Source: Hofstenia miamia (lineage: Eukaryota; Xenacoelomorpha; Acoela). Taken from it: 30,742 nt of DNA. A program made the translations under genes and the position numbers. The stretch lies in contig SCFE01000057.1 of assembly GCA_004352715.1 (NCBI GenBank), positions 1,071,655-1,102,396 of the forward strand, written 5' to 3'. Each line of letters opens with the position of its first letter. The first letter of the stretch is position 1. The notes below the pieces were generated by a model that worked only from the letters and a program-made list of their open reading frames with translations, made no database searches and was not told where the DNA came from. Shown one piece after another: positions 17,686-29,130 of this stretch.

Positions 17686-19049
17686 AGTTGCTTTTGGTCT
17701 ACGTTCTTAGTTAAGTTGCAGTCGCATTAGATATATTTTAAGATATCTAACACTGCGTCCATTAAAATATATTTTGATAATGCGCATATATTAGCAACTT
17801 ATCCTGGAAACACTGCTTAGCTCGCTTATTATTAATGTACAGCAAAAAAATAATGCTAGCAATTAGTGTGTCTGGAATAATTGATAGTTAGTCGATTTTA
17901 ACAACACGTCTAAATTGTGTCAATTAAAAATGGAAGAAGAATTAAAACTCAAAACTTGAAACCTGTTTATTTTCAATGCTATGGAAACTGAATTTATTAC
18001 TTGTTAGATTAACAAGACAGATTGAATAAAAAAGATTTTCATTTTTTAAAACAAGATGAGATAGGATCCAAAAATATTTGAAAATGTTCGACTTTGAATT
18101 GAATATTTGATGAATGGACGCTACGCAATTTATATAAAACAAATATGTATTTTATTGTTACAAAGCCGCTTTTTATTGAATAGCCTAGAAATTATTATGA
18201 AATAATCCAAATTTCTATAAAATTAAATATATTTATATATACCCAAATAGTGAATCCTTTCAGCTATTTAATATATGCACGTTTGAAATCAATTTAGAAA
18301 ATCACAAGAACTTTACACTTTTTACACTAAACAGTGTATATAGAAAACAATCGAACAGTAATAGAAGAATAATCTTTTTTTCGAATAATATAATTCAATG
18401 AATGCAGAGAAGTATCCGTAATTGCGTCATTGCTTCCAAGCACACGACAAATGTTTAAGTACACATACAATTGGTGAAAGTTATTGTTAACGCACGTGCC
18501 TAGAGTCAAAGTTTTTGATATAACTTTAATGCCTGGGATAACATATTATGAATTCTATTGAAAATAATTTATAAATCAGGAGCATATTTTGCAATTTGGG
18601 TTCAGTAAATAGAAACAATAAACGTTTAAAACGCTTTTAAGATTCTCTGGAATGAAAAACAGGAGAATTTTGAATTAATAAATGCATCAAAGTTTGTTGA
18701 AATATGTGTCAAGTTTTGCTTAAACATTTAAAATGTGAAAATCATCGATTTCGCACTTCTAATTACAAATTTGTTGAAATGGAATAATGCACAGTATTGA
18801 ACTATCGGATTGTTAAACGACTGATTAGGTTCAGCTCAACTCGGGTTGGCTCAGTTCGGACTGACTGGTAATTTCTGAATTTACGGCTACACAAATCGGC
18901 CTTGAGGCCAATTAGGTGCAGTGAGAGCAATTGCCACAAATGCACTTCTTTTTCATTTAACTGCATGTATAAATGAATTGTAATTTATTTCCTGTCATTT
19001 CTAAATGAATTTAAATTTGTTATCAGCAAGATTTTTTAGATCGGCTAAA
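17683..19049. other. AT-rich intergenic, nothing recognised
   Basis: Only 60-66-aa frames on the minus strand (17942-18142, 18327-18509) without motifs. The stretch 18825-18930 is less AT-rich, with repeated CTCAACTCGGG / CTCAGTTCGGAC wording, but I cannot assign it. Confidence 0.6.
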
Positions 19050-19051
19050 TA

Positions 19052-19432
19052 CAGGGCTGCCAACACAAAATTGATAAAAGCGGGAATTAATAAGTGCAAA
19101 AGCGGGAGATTTGTGATAAAAGCAGGAGATTTGCGAAAAATGAGTAAACTACAAGAATGGTTTAAAAATCAAAGTGCAGCATGCTACATCTATTTATTAC
19201 TAAATAGTAAAATGTCACTTCTATACAACTTTATTCCAGACAATTTAAAAATAAGTGTAATTTGTTTATTACTAATCAGTGTTAATAAAAAGTAACAAAA
19301 AGATTGAAAAACAAAATCAACAATTTGTTTTTTTGTAATTGTTTGTTGCACTTCTTGATTTGTTCACTGTATCTTTGTGAGGGTTGTATGACGTACATGA
19401 AGATATCTTGAAAACCGGGGTTGGCAGTCCTG
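19052..19432. mobile_element. Short TIR element (MITE), TA-flanked
   Basis: Ends CAGGGCTGCCAAC (left) and CAGGACTGCCAAC (right, reverse-complemented), one mismatch in 13. Both ends are flanked by TA (19050-19051 and 19433-19434), as for Tc1/mariner/pogo elements. A CAGGG..GCCAA end is also seen in hAT elements, but the 8-bp flanks (GCTAAATA and TAAAAAAA) do not match. The left half holds three copies of AAAAGCGGGAGATTTG-like sequence. The 96-aa plus frame 19005-19295 crosses the left boundary and is unlikely to be a gene. Confidence 0.7.
19076..19133 (+). repeat. Three short direct repeats inside the MITE
   Basis: AAAAGCGGGAATT (19077), AAAAGCGGGAGATTTG (19098) and AAAAGCAGGAGATTTG (19118), spaced about 20 bp. 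Such subterminal repeats often bind the transposase of the mobilising element. Confidence 0.7.
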
Positions 19433-19434
19433 TA

Positions 19435-22400
19435 AAAAAAAATTCTTTGATAGCTTAGAATCAAAACGGATCTTCTAAACTCAGATCAGCTTGACTTGAG
19501 TCGGTTCTGCTCCGCCAGCTAGAAATACTCATCTTGACTTATTAATGAAGACACTTGTTCAGTATCTGCAGACACATTGTAGCATTTTGCATACACTCGA
19601 ATCTAGTGGGTTGATTTGCTAGTTGCGTACATTCCACCTACAAAATTGTAATAATTTAAGCAAATGCAAGCTTCTTGTTAATAAATTATCTAGCCTTTCC
19701 ATATGTTCGTCTCCATGAACACTTGATAGAATAGAACCTTTGTCAATAATTTCAAAGAAAGGGATAAACGTCCATGAATTTTAATATTAGCTTCAGGCAA
19801 GAATTCAAATTTGCAGTCACATGCTAATTCTTGTTGAACGTGTTCATCCATAAGGTCCTTGAATTTTAAGATTATTCGGTTCGTGCAATAATAATTCAAA
19901 TATATTTGCGCACTAAATGATCACAAAACTGTTGAGTTTCAAATAATTTATAAAATGGAATTATTCACTTTTTTCACGGTGATTCATAGTCAATTTATAT
20001 TTTTGAAGTAGAAATATGGGTTTTGGAAATTTATTACGATATGCATTTAATAACGGATTATGAACATTTCCTAAAAATTCCAGCCATTCTCCAATAAAAT
20101 TCAATTACCACACTTCTTACAAAATATCTTGAAGCAATGAGGTATTTCATGCATTTGCTCTATTGAATAGACTATTAACCATGAGCCCATGAGTTCTCCA
20201 ATTAATAATTAGCATTTTTAGCTTGTTGACGAATGGATTATATATTAAATCCTCCTGATCTCCAGTTCCCCGATGTGAATTCCATTCTGACTGTTATTTT
20301 ATATTTTCTATATGTGTGCTCATAATTACATGCAGTCATAGCAAATATTCCCTTCATCTTTTGCAAATGATAATGTTCATTCATCAACTAACCAAATCAG
20401 GTTTTGTCAATCTGCAAATTGAAGTAAATACAGAAATGTTTTTGTAACAAATTACTTTAAACAACCTCATTTCATGATTTTACATATGAAATTCTGTCAC
20501 ACGAAATCATACTTGTTATGGTTGTGCGATATAAGTATAAGCAGTTAGGTACAAGGGTTAGCAATTGCTGAGCCTTAAAAATATGTGGCACTCTAAAAAT
20601 ATGACACATAATTTTCAATGTTGTGTTTTCGCATTGTAATTACTAATGTATATATGAAATAAATTTCATAAATTCTACTATTTTCGTAAAAAAATGAGGC
20701 ATAGTTTGGGGCAACATAAATCATATTTACAAATGCAATGTTATTCCATTTATTCAAATTAGTCTCGATTTCCATTGATTCTCACATTTTCTTAAAGGAA
20801 ACTTAAATACAGATTTTTTTGGCATTTTTTATCGTAACTAGTGACTCCCTAATATTTCCTCCTGATTTTATGCCATTATCGTTAAATTCAGAAATTTAAA
20901 TACATTAAAGTTACATCCAACCTATACATTTTAAGAAGCAATACGTTTATTTGTTCATTACAGACGACCTTAAGCGAATCTAATTTTTTAATTTGAGTAA
21001 TTTTGATTGCACTTACTTCCCATTATGGTTCTCTAAAACACCACTTTAGAGCATGATTAAATTTACTACATTTGAATATATGATGATGTCATATTTGAAT
21101 TAAACTTCTTCTAGAAAATTATCAAATTTACTAAATTGAAAGTTTGAACAATTTGCAATTATTGAAAGTTGTTCTATATTAATTCTTGAGATTTAAATTA
21201 AAAAGCATCATATAAAAAATTAACAATAATTTTTTATCTCATTCAATTATTCTTAATCACAGAATATTTGATCAAAGTAAATACCTTTAAATATGCATAA
21301 TTTCTCTCTCAGTTAACAAAGTTGGTAGCTAAAAAATTAAAGACTTAATTGATAATTTCTCCGAGGTACTTTTTGCTTCCTTTGATAAGAAGTTTTGAAA
21401 GAATTGACTTCAAAAAATATTCTAGGGGAATTAACATAATTTTCTAAATTAAAAGGAATTTATCAAGTGACAATTGATTTAAGTATCAACATCAGAGATG
21501 AAAATAGATCCATTTTTTTTCTCAGTAACTCACCACATATATTATTAAATACAATGAATTCCAAATAATCTTGAAATAGGGCCAATTTGTAATGGCCAAG
21601 CTTGATCTGGCCAGAACTATTTCTTATGGCACTACCATTTTCTTGTGCTTCATAGAGCCACATGAGCAGTGAACTTGACTGGATAATTTGCATAATGTAT
21701 TGATTAATATGTGCATATTCACAAATTTATTTCACAATGCCAATTCAATAGTACTGCAAGGCCCTTTGGCTTTGATTTTTGAATTGGAAATCTAATTTCA
21801 AATTTGTAGGACTCAAAGTTACCAATAAGGATGCAATTCGCGAGTTAAAATTGGTGGCTATGTTACAAAACTTGTTAAGAAGACTAACAAGCAAGGATAT
21901 AGCAAGCAAGCAATTATTAAAAATAGCAATTTTATATGGAAACAAGGGTTCCATTTTATTACTTGAATATAGTGTTTTTTTATTTATTAAGAAAGCAGGA
22001 GTTATTTATTTGAATATAAATTTTTTATTTTTGTTTGCCAAACAAGACGTTCAGAATGGGTGCCTTACAGCAAATTATTTAGTCGTCAAAGAAGAACTGA
22101 AACAACAGTTTGTTAGTTCTGATGAGTAGTTTGTTCCCTGAATTGCAATAAATGATTGTGCAGCATAATTTGTTTATTATGTTCTTAGCTCACTGTTAGG
22201 TTTTTGCTGTAAAAATTCTTTAAAATTCAAGATTCAAGATCAGTCTATTGACACTGCTGAAGAGATTCAAACACGCATTTCAGCAAACCCCCAGATGAAG
22301 TTTGAGGAATTTGAATATGGTTATATACAGTATCTGAAATCACAAGAGCTGAAATTATGTCAATAATGACACTAATCCATTTATAATTAGTTGAATTGTA

Positions 22401-22975
22401 GGCCTTTTCAGTTTCTATTTAGGACCTTTAAAAAAAGATTTTTAAGGCAACTATAACAACTTCATAACTACTAGAAACATTAGTATGGAGAAAATTTGAA
22501 TTTTTTATAAAAAATCAAAATTTTCAATGAAAAATTGTTAATCTTTTGAACAACTTCAGCCACAGCAATACGCTTTGATAGAAATTTTCAACATTCCATT
22601 AAAGTATGTTCCTCAATAGACCATAGACCTACCCATTTCATAAAATTTTCACATTTGGTAATAGTCTTGAAGAAAATTCTTTGTAAGTTTGGAAAAAGGG
22701 TCTGTATTTTAAAAACACTGCATGCAGTTTGAAGTTAAAGAGAACTTTCTTTGTCACTTGCAAAGCTTAAGCTTTTAAGCATAGATCTTGCTCAATACCA
22801 ACTCTGGCTGAGACTATCCTTTTCCAACATTTGACTACGCACATAAGAAAAATTAATTCAGAAATAATGAAATTATTTTTTGAAAATGTGCAAATATTTA
22901 GAACATCAATTTATCAACGATTTTGAGGTCAGATATTCCTATCGATATTCAATTTGAAATTCAAAATGTTTTAAT

Positions 22976-22978
<3 letters not shown>
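19435..22978. other. AT-rich intergenic, no gene recognised
   Basis: Several short frames, none with a known motif. The longest is a plus frame at 21779-22129 (116 aa; LKVTNKDAIRELKLVAMLQN, then a hydrophobic run). A minus frame at 21463-21693 (76 aa) contains SLLMWLYEAQENGSAIRN and GQIKLGHYKLALFQDYLEF. These two read more like old protein-coding repeat sequence than random AT-rich frames, but I cannot name a family. Confidence 0.5.
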
Positions 22979-23022
<44 letters not shown>

Positions 23023-23038
23023 TATGTATATATATATA
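22979..23038. repeat. (AT)n microsatellite
   Basis: About 40 bp perfect alternating AT, then GATATGTATATATATATAAG. Confidence 0.95.
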
Positions 23039-23109
23039 AGACTGGTTCGGAATTCACTCATCAAATAGGATGTTTCAAGTTCAATTAGGTAATTTTCTCA
23101 GTTATTTTC

Positions 23110-23300
23110 AGCATGCTAACTCTGGCGAACCACAGTGGTAATTCCTAGGACCGTTGTATTTCACCATATACATGTACATTTCAGAACTAATAGCGTCTAA
23201 AGTTGACAACAAAATGATGAAATGTGTGGACACTGTCACAAAGGACAATCTTCCCTAGTGCAATCATTTAGATTATTTAGGACTGTCAATGCGATATTCT
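23110..23300 (+). pseudogene. Weak LINE reverse transcriptase remnant
   Basis: The plus-strand reading from about 23118 gives NSGEPQW, a stop, FLGPLYFTIYMYISEL, and then SKVDNKMMKCVDTVTKD. This lines up with the widespread non-LTR RT block SGVPQGSVLGPLLFxIYxxDL, followed by the region where F/YADD should be; the catalytic box reads CVDT. No other RT block is convincing upstream or downstream. It is a very old fragment if real. Confidence 0.42.
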
Positions 23301-23540
23301 TGAAATGTAGTGTCGAAGCGAACAAAGCCACTCAGACCGTCTCTACAAGAATGCAAGTTTGTCTAGTCACTCATCTTATTAATTCTTATCCATATTAATG
23401 GAGACACTCAAACAGACTTATCGCATTGCCCCTTCATTGCAATCATTACATGAATTTGCGTAAAGTCGGACTTGGGTTTAAAAAGTATATACAGACAGCG
23501 CGAAATGAAACACATCCAAGGTATTGTCTTATCACATTTC

Positions 23541-24005
23541 TCCATGTAGCTAAAATTCAAAAAAGCGCAAAGTAGAATTTGTTTCTCAAATGTGCAAGCT
23601 CCATGAAAGCATAGGTTAGGGTTTTAAAGTTGGTAATAGACGTTTCTCTATATGTGCATAAAAGGGCATATATGGTAACTTAGGGAACTTTTAGTTTCTA
23701 AACCATCTCTGCCCAGCGTCACCACTATACTATTCTTGAGTGTTTTTATTATATCCAATCACTGATGGTTATTTGTATATTAATGTTCCTACTAAGATTA
23801 CAGCAACCACTTAAAGGTATTCAGGGTGCAAACCTATTAAAATTCTTCAATTTCTGATAATAATAAGTTAAAAAATTTGACATAAATACAATTTTCCCAA
23901 CATTTACAACAATACTAACATTTTGAAGTATTATTTTTAGACATTTAAATATCATATGGCCGATTCTTAAATAATATTTTTTTGATTAATCTTGAATTAG
24001 GTATT

Positions 24006-24007
<2 letters not shown>
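23541..24007. other. AT-rich intergenic, nothing recognised
   Basis: No ORF or motif found. Confidence 0.6.
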
Positions 24008-24051
<44 letters not shown>

Positions 24052-24069
24052 TATATATATATATATATT
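24008..24069. repeat. (AT)n microsatellite
   Basis: Two AT runs separated by a single C at 24051. Confidence 0.95.
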
Positions 24070-24857
24070 GCGCAGAGAATGGTGAGGAAAACCATATAAA
24101 TGCTGTTGAATTTCAAACGGCTTAATGCTTTGAAACACTTAAGTGTTACTTATTTTTCGTTTATATGCATTTCAAGGAACAGAGTAGTTTCTAATAATCT
24201 ATTCTAGGCACAATTTGCAAACTTATAGTTAGCAGTAATTTTCAAATCAATGTTTGCTAAAAATGTGAAGAATGCTTCCACATTGAATTGAAATAAGATA
24301 TTCATTGACTTCAAGCTGATATTGGTTAGGCATTTGTGATTTTATTGGAGTAAAAACATATTTCTGAGATTAGTAAAGAATACAAAAATATATTATAAGG
24401 AATGCAATAAAGAAATGGACCAGTTTTAGATGTTTTGTAATCATAATATAAACAATATATGATCGTCAAAATCAATACAGATACAATCGATTTTATTGAA
24501 CAAAGTAGGTGCCAAAGAGAAGAGTACATATGCATTTATGAAACATTGTGTTTCCCCTTGAAAATGTATTCTAATAAAACTAAATGTTTATACTTTGTTT
24601 TTTTGTGACACATCATTAAAAAACTTTTCATTTTCATTCCGATCATTGCTTCTAACGGATCAATTCAATATTTCAATGTACAAATTCTAACCACTAAATT
24701 TAGCAAATGTATTTAAAATCATTAAAGTCATATTTTAAAAAACTTTCTGTCAATAGAAAACACTTAAAATTTTATATAAAGTTGGATGCACTAAAATTTA
24801 TTGATGTTATAATAATTTTCTGTTTATTCATTAACTTTGATCTAATTTCTTTCTTTT
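24070..24857. other. AT-rich intergenic, nothing recognised
   Basis: Frames at 24326-24535 (minus, 69 aa) and 24707-24925 (plus, 72 aa) are hydrophobic, AT-codon-rich and without motifs. The latter runs into the palindrome and hairpin. Confidence 0.6.
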
Positions 24858-24877
24858 ATATAGAGTGCACTCTATAT
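24858..24877. repeat. 20-bp perfect palindrome
   Basis: ATATAGAGTGCACTCTATAT reads identically on both strands. It directly abuts the duplicated arm of the hairpin that follows. Confidence 0.93.
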
Positions 24878-24999
24878 TTTGAAATATTATTAAAAACTAA
24901 TTACCCAGTTTTGAAATATTATTAAAAACTAATTACCCAATAATTGCGAAATCATGACTTCGCAATTATTGTGTAATTAGCTTTAATAATATTTCAAAA
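24877..24999. repeat. Tandem 32-mer followed by long hairpin
   Basis: A 32-bp unit starting TTTTGAAATATTATTAAAAA occurs twice in tandem (24877-24908, 24909-24940) with one difference at the end. From the second copy, the arm 24909-24950 pairs with 24959-24999 around the 8-nt loop ATCATGAC. The inner 12 bp (AATAATTGCGAA / TTCGCAATTATT) are perfect, and the whole arm has only a few mismatches and one indel. It could extrude as a cruciform. The first copy of the unit has no partner of its own. Confidence 0.93.
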
Positions 25000-25037
25000 T
25001 TGTCTTCCTTAATTGGATGTTGATGTTGTTAAATTTC

Positions 25038-25038
25038 N
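25038..25038. other. Single undetermined base (N)
   Basis: Isolated N. A second one lies at 25448 in the AT tract. Confidence 1.
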
Positions 25039-25442
25039 GACATAATTTCGTTTAGAATACTACAAAGCCAAAATCATATTTTCAAAATTCAACTTTATTG
25101 ACTCATTCATAGCACACCAAACTTGTGGTCCGCACCTATTGGCCAATTGCAATGCTGCTGACCATATTATATACATTTATATATAAATATATTTGCTCAA
25201 GCATACTGCAAGAAAAGACAATTTCTATATACTGCTAAGATAAAATTATCCAAAAATGGGTGAAGCAACACACATTAAGGAAGCCCGGAAATATCATCTA
25301 CTAAACAACGACAAAGCATGTTAACATTAAATATGTTATACTAATTTATAGTTTAGTTACTTTAAGTATATTACAGCATTATTGTTATTTTGACAATGAC
25401 TTAAAATCCAAACCAGTCTATTCCAACGTCAAACAAACATGA

Positions 25443-25448
25443 ATATAN

Positions 25449-25476
<28 letters not shown>
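25443..25476. repeat. (AT)n microsatellite at the 3' side of the LINE
   Basis: AT run with an N at 25448, close to where the minus-strand LINE homology fades (about 25490). LINE 3' ends are often followed by simple repeats. Confidence 0.93.
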
Positions 25477-25480
<4 letters not shown>

Positions 25481-25489
25481 AAGTATTTT

Positions 25490-26155
25490 CAAATTCTTTC
25501 GTTAAAACCGATCGCTTTTCGTAGAATATTATAGAGAGTCAATGTAATTCAAGAAACATTTGAGTCACATGTTCATTGCGATGTTTATAATCTAGCAATC
25601 GTGCAGCAGCATTCTGCACTTTCTGCATCTTTTCTAAACGACACCAGAGAATGTCATATAGAAAAATGTTATTGTGATCCAATCTAAAAAGAACAAAACT
25701 GTTCACAAGTTTAATAGTTGCATTGCGATCCAAATATTTAAATTATGACAAACCGACCTGATATGTTTGACCATAGTAAAGTTATTGTCAAACCATGCAC
25801 CAATGTTTAACTCAGGCTCAATACTAGGATGAATTACAACATTGTAAAGTGATATGGATAATCTTAGAAGTGTCAATTCTTTCTCTTGCGATTTGCAACC
25901 TATTATCTTGAAAATAGATTTAACGTCATTTACACAAAGAAAATTTGATGCCATCCAAAGCCTGATTTCATCTAAGCATATCTCAAGCATTGCAATTTTG
26001 TCGCTAAAATCTAAATTATGAGAGAAAGCCAAGTACAGTTGTGAATCATCAGCATACATATGTATAGAGAGCGCTATATCAGCAAGTGGTGATGCATACA
26101 AAATAAAAGGATCAGCCCAAGCACAGATCCTTGAGGAACGCCATATTTCAAATTT
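25490..26155 (-). pseudogene. LINE reverse transcriptase, C-terminal half
   Basis: The minus-strand reading begins at YGVPQGSVLGLIL (about 26150-26110), then ASPLADIALSIHMYADDSQL with an intact YADD catalytic box (about 26060-26040), LEICLDEIRLWMASNFL, a diverged LGVWFDNNF-type block reading IGAWFDNNFTMVKHI, then a frame change to LVNSFVLFRLDHNNIFLYD, LEKMQKVQNAAARLLDYKH and HVTQMFLELH, and finally a stop where Trp of ELHWLP is expected. The fingers and the first catalytic Asp are absent because GVPQG is joined directly to the post-endonuclease linker. It is inactive. Confidence 0.88.
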
Positions 26156-26800
26156 AGAAGGAACGATAAATAATTGTCAATTTTAACACATTGTTTAACA
26201 TATCATCAGAAGATTTGGTACGTCGATAGATCTTTTCAAATTTACAACGCTTAATTCTTGCCAACTTTATATCTCTATTATACCATCTAGAAGTATGACG
26301 CCTGAGATATTTAAGTGTCACAAGAGTGCAGTGACGATCTAAATCTTACGCAGACTATTGTTGCAGAGTCCAATTTGAGCTTCTACATGCATGTAATAGA
26401 AATAAGTATTAAAACAGCAGCTACCTCAGAAGATAGTATATCATAAGTCAGTTTGCTGTAATCTCGAAAATGACCATTGTTTTTTGTAACTTCTCCCTTA
26501 ATTCGGAACCGTGATTTAAACATCACTGGATAATGATCAGATAAGGAATCAAAATCAATATGAACAGTGATATTAAATGGATGATGCATCTCATTGTCAA
26601 ACGTAATAATCAGATCCAATCTATTACCCTTTCGATGTGTCGCCTCACTCACATGCCGCTTCAAGCCAGCTGAATGAAGTAGAACTTAAAATGTATGAGC
26701 AGAGGAATCAGATAGATCATTAACAAGGTAAATTAAATCTCCTGCCATCAAGAAATAACTCGACTTCTGAACGAGGACTGATAAGTAATCCTCAAACTCT
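26156..26800 (-). pseudogene. LINE endonuclease C-terminal part plus linker
   Basis: Reading leftward on the minus strand: SSYFLMAGDLIYLVND (a decayed form of the xxGDFNxHxD block of AP endonuclease), LLHSAGLKRHVSEATHRKGN, RLDLIITF, and SLSDHYPVMFKSRF with the catalytic SDHYPV motif intact. Next come FRDYSKLT and the linker LDRHCTLVTLKYLRRHTSRWYNRD, then KLARIKRCKFEKIYRRT. This is the endonuclease that nicks target DNA before reverse transcription. The Asn of GDFN is lost and stops are present. Confidence 0.85.
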
Positions 26801-29068
26801 TAAATAATTACACATAAATTATTCTAATTATAAAATGTTAAGAATATTGTCACAGAAATAAATATGCTTTTACATGTACTTTAAACGGGATTTCGGTGTC
26901 ACTTAATATATGTAACTCGTTTGCTTTGACTTGTCAATGATTCAATACGTGACACTCAATTTTGTTTATTTTCTTACTTTTCCTAAAAATAATGCCGTAG
27001 GGCTTCCGAAAAATTCATTTTTCTCTATTGTTAATACAAAAATTACTTACCCTTGTCCATTTGAATTTAATTTTTAATATAGTCCGAAATCCAAAAGTAT
27101 ATATATATGTATATATATATATATATATAAAATCAATCCGCGTATGAGGATGGTAGTGCGAAAAAGAAACCCAATGACAAGCTGCGGTTCTATTACATAA
27201 AAATAGCTGTTTCGTTTGCGAAGTATAGCTAAAATAATAAACTAGTATATAATTAAATGAAATGTCAAACTTAATTGATTCGAGTTTTAAAAGTAACAAA
27301 AATTATCGGTGCTAATTAGTTTACAATAACGCTTGATTTATTTTAATTGCATTGCAAGTGGGCATTATATTTTAATTTCCTAACACCGGAGTTTATCTTT
27401 TCACTTACTTCTATAGCATTTAAGCAAAAATCAGTCAAGCATGAATTTTAAAAAACTAATCAATATGCATTTCATCATATGAGAATGTAGTTTCTTATAT
27501 TTAAATAGAACAGGATGAGTGTTATGTGATGGTGTTACTAATTTTTATTTTCAAAATTTAAATGTAGCGCATAAAGGAATTACTTCCCACTAATTCCAAA
27601 AATGAAATAATAATATTTGGAAACTCTATTGAAGGACAATTGAATGAATTTTAGCAGAAGTTTGGAATTCCCTATCAAAATGTATTTCAAAATATTTAGA
27701 GGTATTACTTACGATATGAATCGATAAGCGTCAGATTTACAGTTGGATTTGCTGCAGTAATAATCTTTGTAGGTGAAACGAAGCATTATTGGATTGATTA
27801 AATAAACGCTATGCTTATCTCTAGACTAAATGAAGTTTAGGATGACTTGATACAAAAATTATACTATGAACATTATTAGTGTACATCAAACTGAATTAAT
27901 TTTAGGTATTTACAATGCGTAAAACCTTGCAGCAAAACACTATATAAGCATGGCTTTGTTACTCATCACGATTTTTCTTAAAACGCTTCAAAAAATATCC
28001 GCAAAAAATGCAAATGTATTGAAAAATTATTGTTGTGTCCAAGAGTATTGAAGTTCAATTTGTCTACAGCTTGTTTCTATAGAATTTCTCAGAGGGCCAT
28101 CAGAATTCGTGAAATATTTTTACTCGAATAAATGCATTAAATTCTCGAAAAATTTGCCGCATCTAAATACGGAAATACGCTTGACAATGCGGTTTATATA
28201 AATTATCAATTGACATTTATTCTTGAATAGATTTGTTCTTTGTAAATTGATTGTTAAAATCTGAAGGAAAAGTTTTTTTGCGCGTTAAGAGCATAATTCG
28301 TCAGTGCAAATAATATTGACATCCCAACGGGAACAAAGTAACAGGAATTGATATGCGATTTATATATTGTAAATAGCTCAGTTTGGAAATCAGATTTCAA
28401 CTGTAAAATTAAAAAGATTAAAATCGAAATTTGGCATAATTTCATAAAATACAAAATAGAAGAATACGCCTCAGAACTTTATTGTAAATATATATTTTTT
28501 CTGAAAAATTTTTACTTCACTTAATAAAATCAAGCATAAAAAAATATTGCTTAACATTCAATTTTAAAGGACTCCATCAAACGTATCAAATATTTTATAC
28601 CTTTGATAACACTTAAATGGCCGCAGTATTTTTTATTCAATAGAAAAAAGTTTTACTAAATTTATGTACAATAAGCATTTATGATCACAACTGCAACTGC
28701 ATATATTTAAAATTTGGATAGACGGTGAAATAAAAAATAAAATTTGCTTGGAAATGAGAAACTAATTGTTGAAAATGTAACAAACGGTTGCGGATTAAGA
28801 GAATTTGTCTATGTCCACAGATACGACATAAATTCCAAATTATGAATTAATGTTTGACAAAAATACCAAATACTCGAAGGCAATAAAACAGATTCTATTT
28901 TATAAGAGTCTTTATTTGTTTGATAACTGCATTCGTCAAAATGTTAGCAAAAAACCACAAAGCTCGAATTATTTTGCTTTTTCAAATTGTTATTTCCCAC
29001 CAAAATCATTATCATTTTAACAATCAATAAATTTTATGAGATAATCTTCTGTAAAAATTTCCAAGAAT

Positions 29069-29069
<1 letters not shown>
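26801..29069. other. AT-rich intergenic, nothing recognised
   Basis: Contains the (AT)n at 27099-27129. Frames such as 27015-27299 and 28254-28454 (minus) are translations of AT-rich sequence, partly of the microsatellite, without motifs. Confidence 0.6.
27099..27129. repeat. (AT)n microsatellite
   Basis: Alternating AT with one GT interruption. Confidence 0.93.
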
Positions 29070-29126
<57 letters not shown>

Positions 29127-29130
29127 CATA
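29070..29130. repeat. (AT)n microsatellite with TACA tail
   Basis: About 50 bp of perfect alternating AT ending in TACATACATA. The 90-aa plus frame across it encodes a Tyr-Ile repeat and is an artefact. Confidence 0.95.

Larger units (their letters stand above)
25490..26800 (-). mobile_element. CR1/L2-like non-LTR retrotransposon, internally deleted
   Basis: Minus strand, from the right: the end of the AP endonuclease domain, the linker, then the second half of reverse transcriptase. The 5' part of the element (ORF1 and the first part of the endonuclease) and the RT fingers are missing. The left limit is the last readable ELH..L..IIFYEKR block. Clade is judged from the DEIRLWMASNFL and LEKMQKVQNAAARLL wording shared by CR1/L2/Rex1-type LINEs. 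No 3' tail or target duplication is evident. Confidence 0.85.

Noticed and set aside
19044-19440. hAT classification of the 381-bp element by an 8-bp duplication
   Set aside because: GCTAAATA and TAAAAAAA do not match; TA on both sides is the simpler reading.
21779-22129. 116-aa plus ORF as a host gene
   Set aside because: No motif, no splice or promoter context, and a hydrophobic AT-codon tail; left as unassigned.
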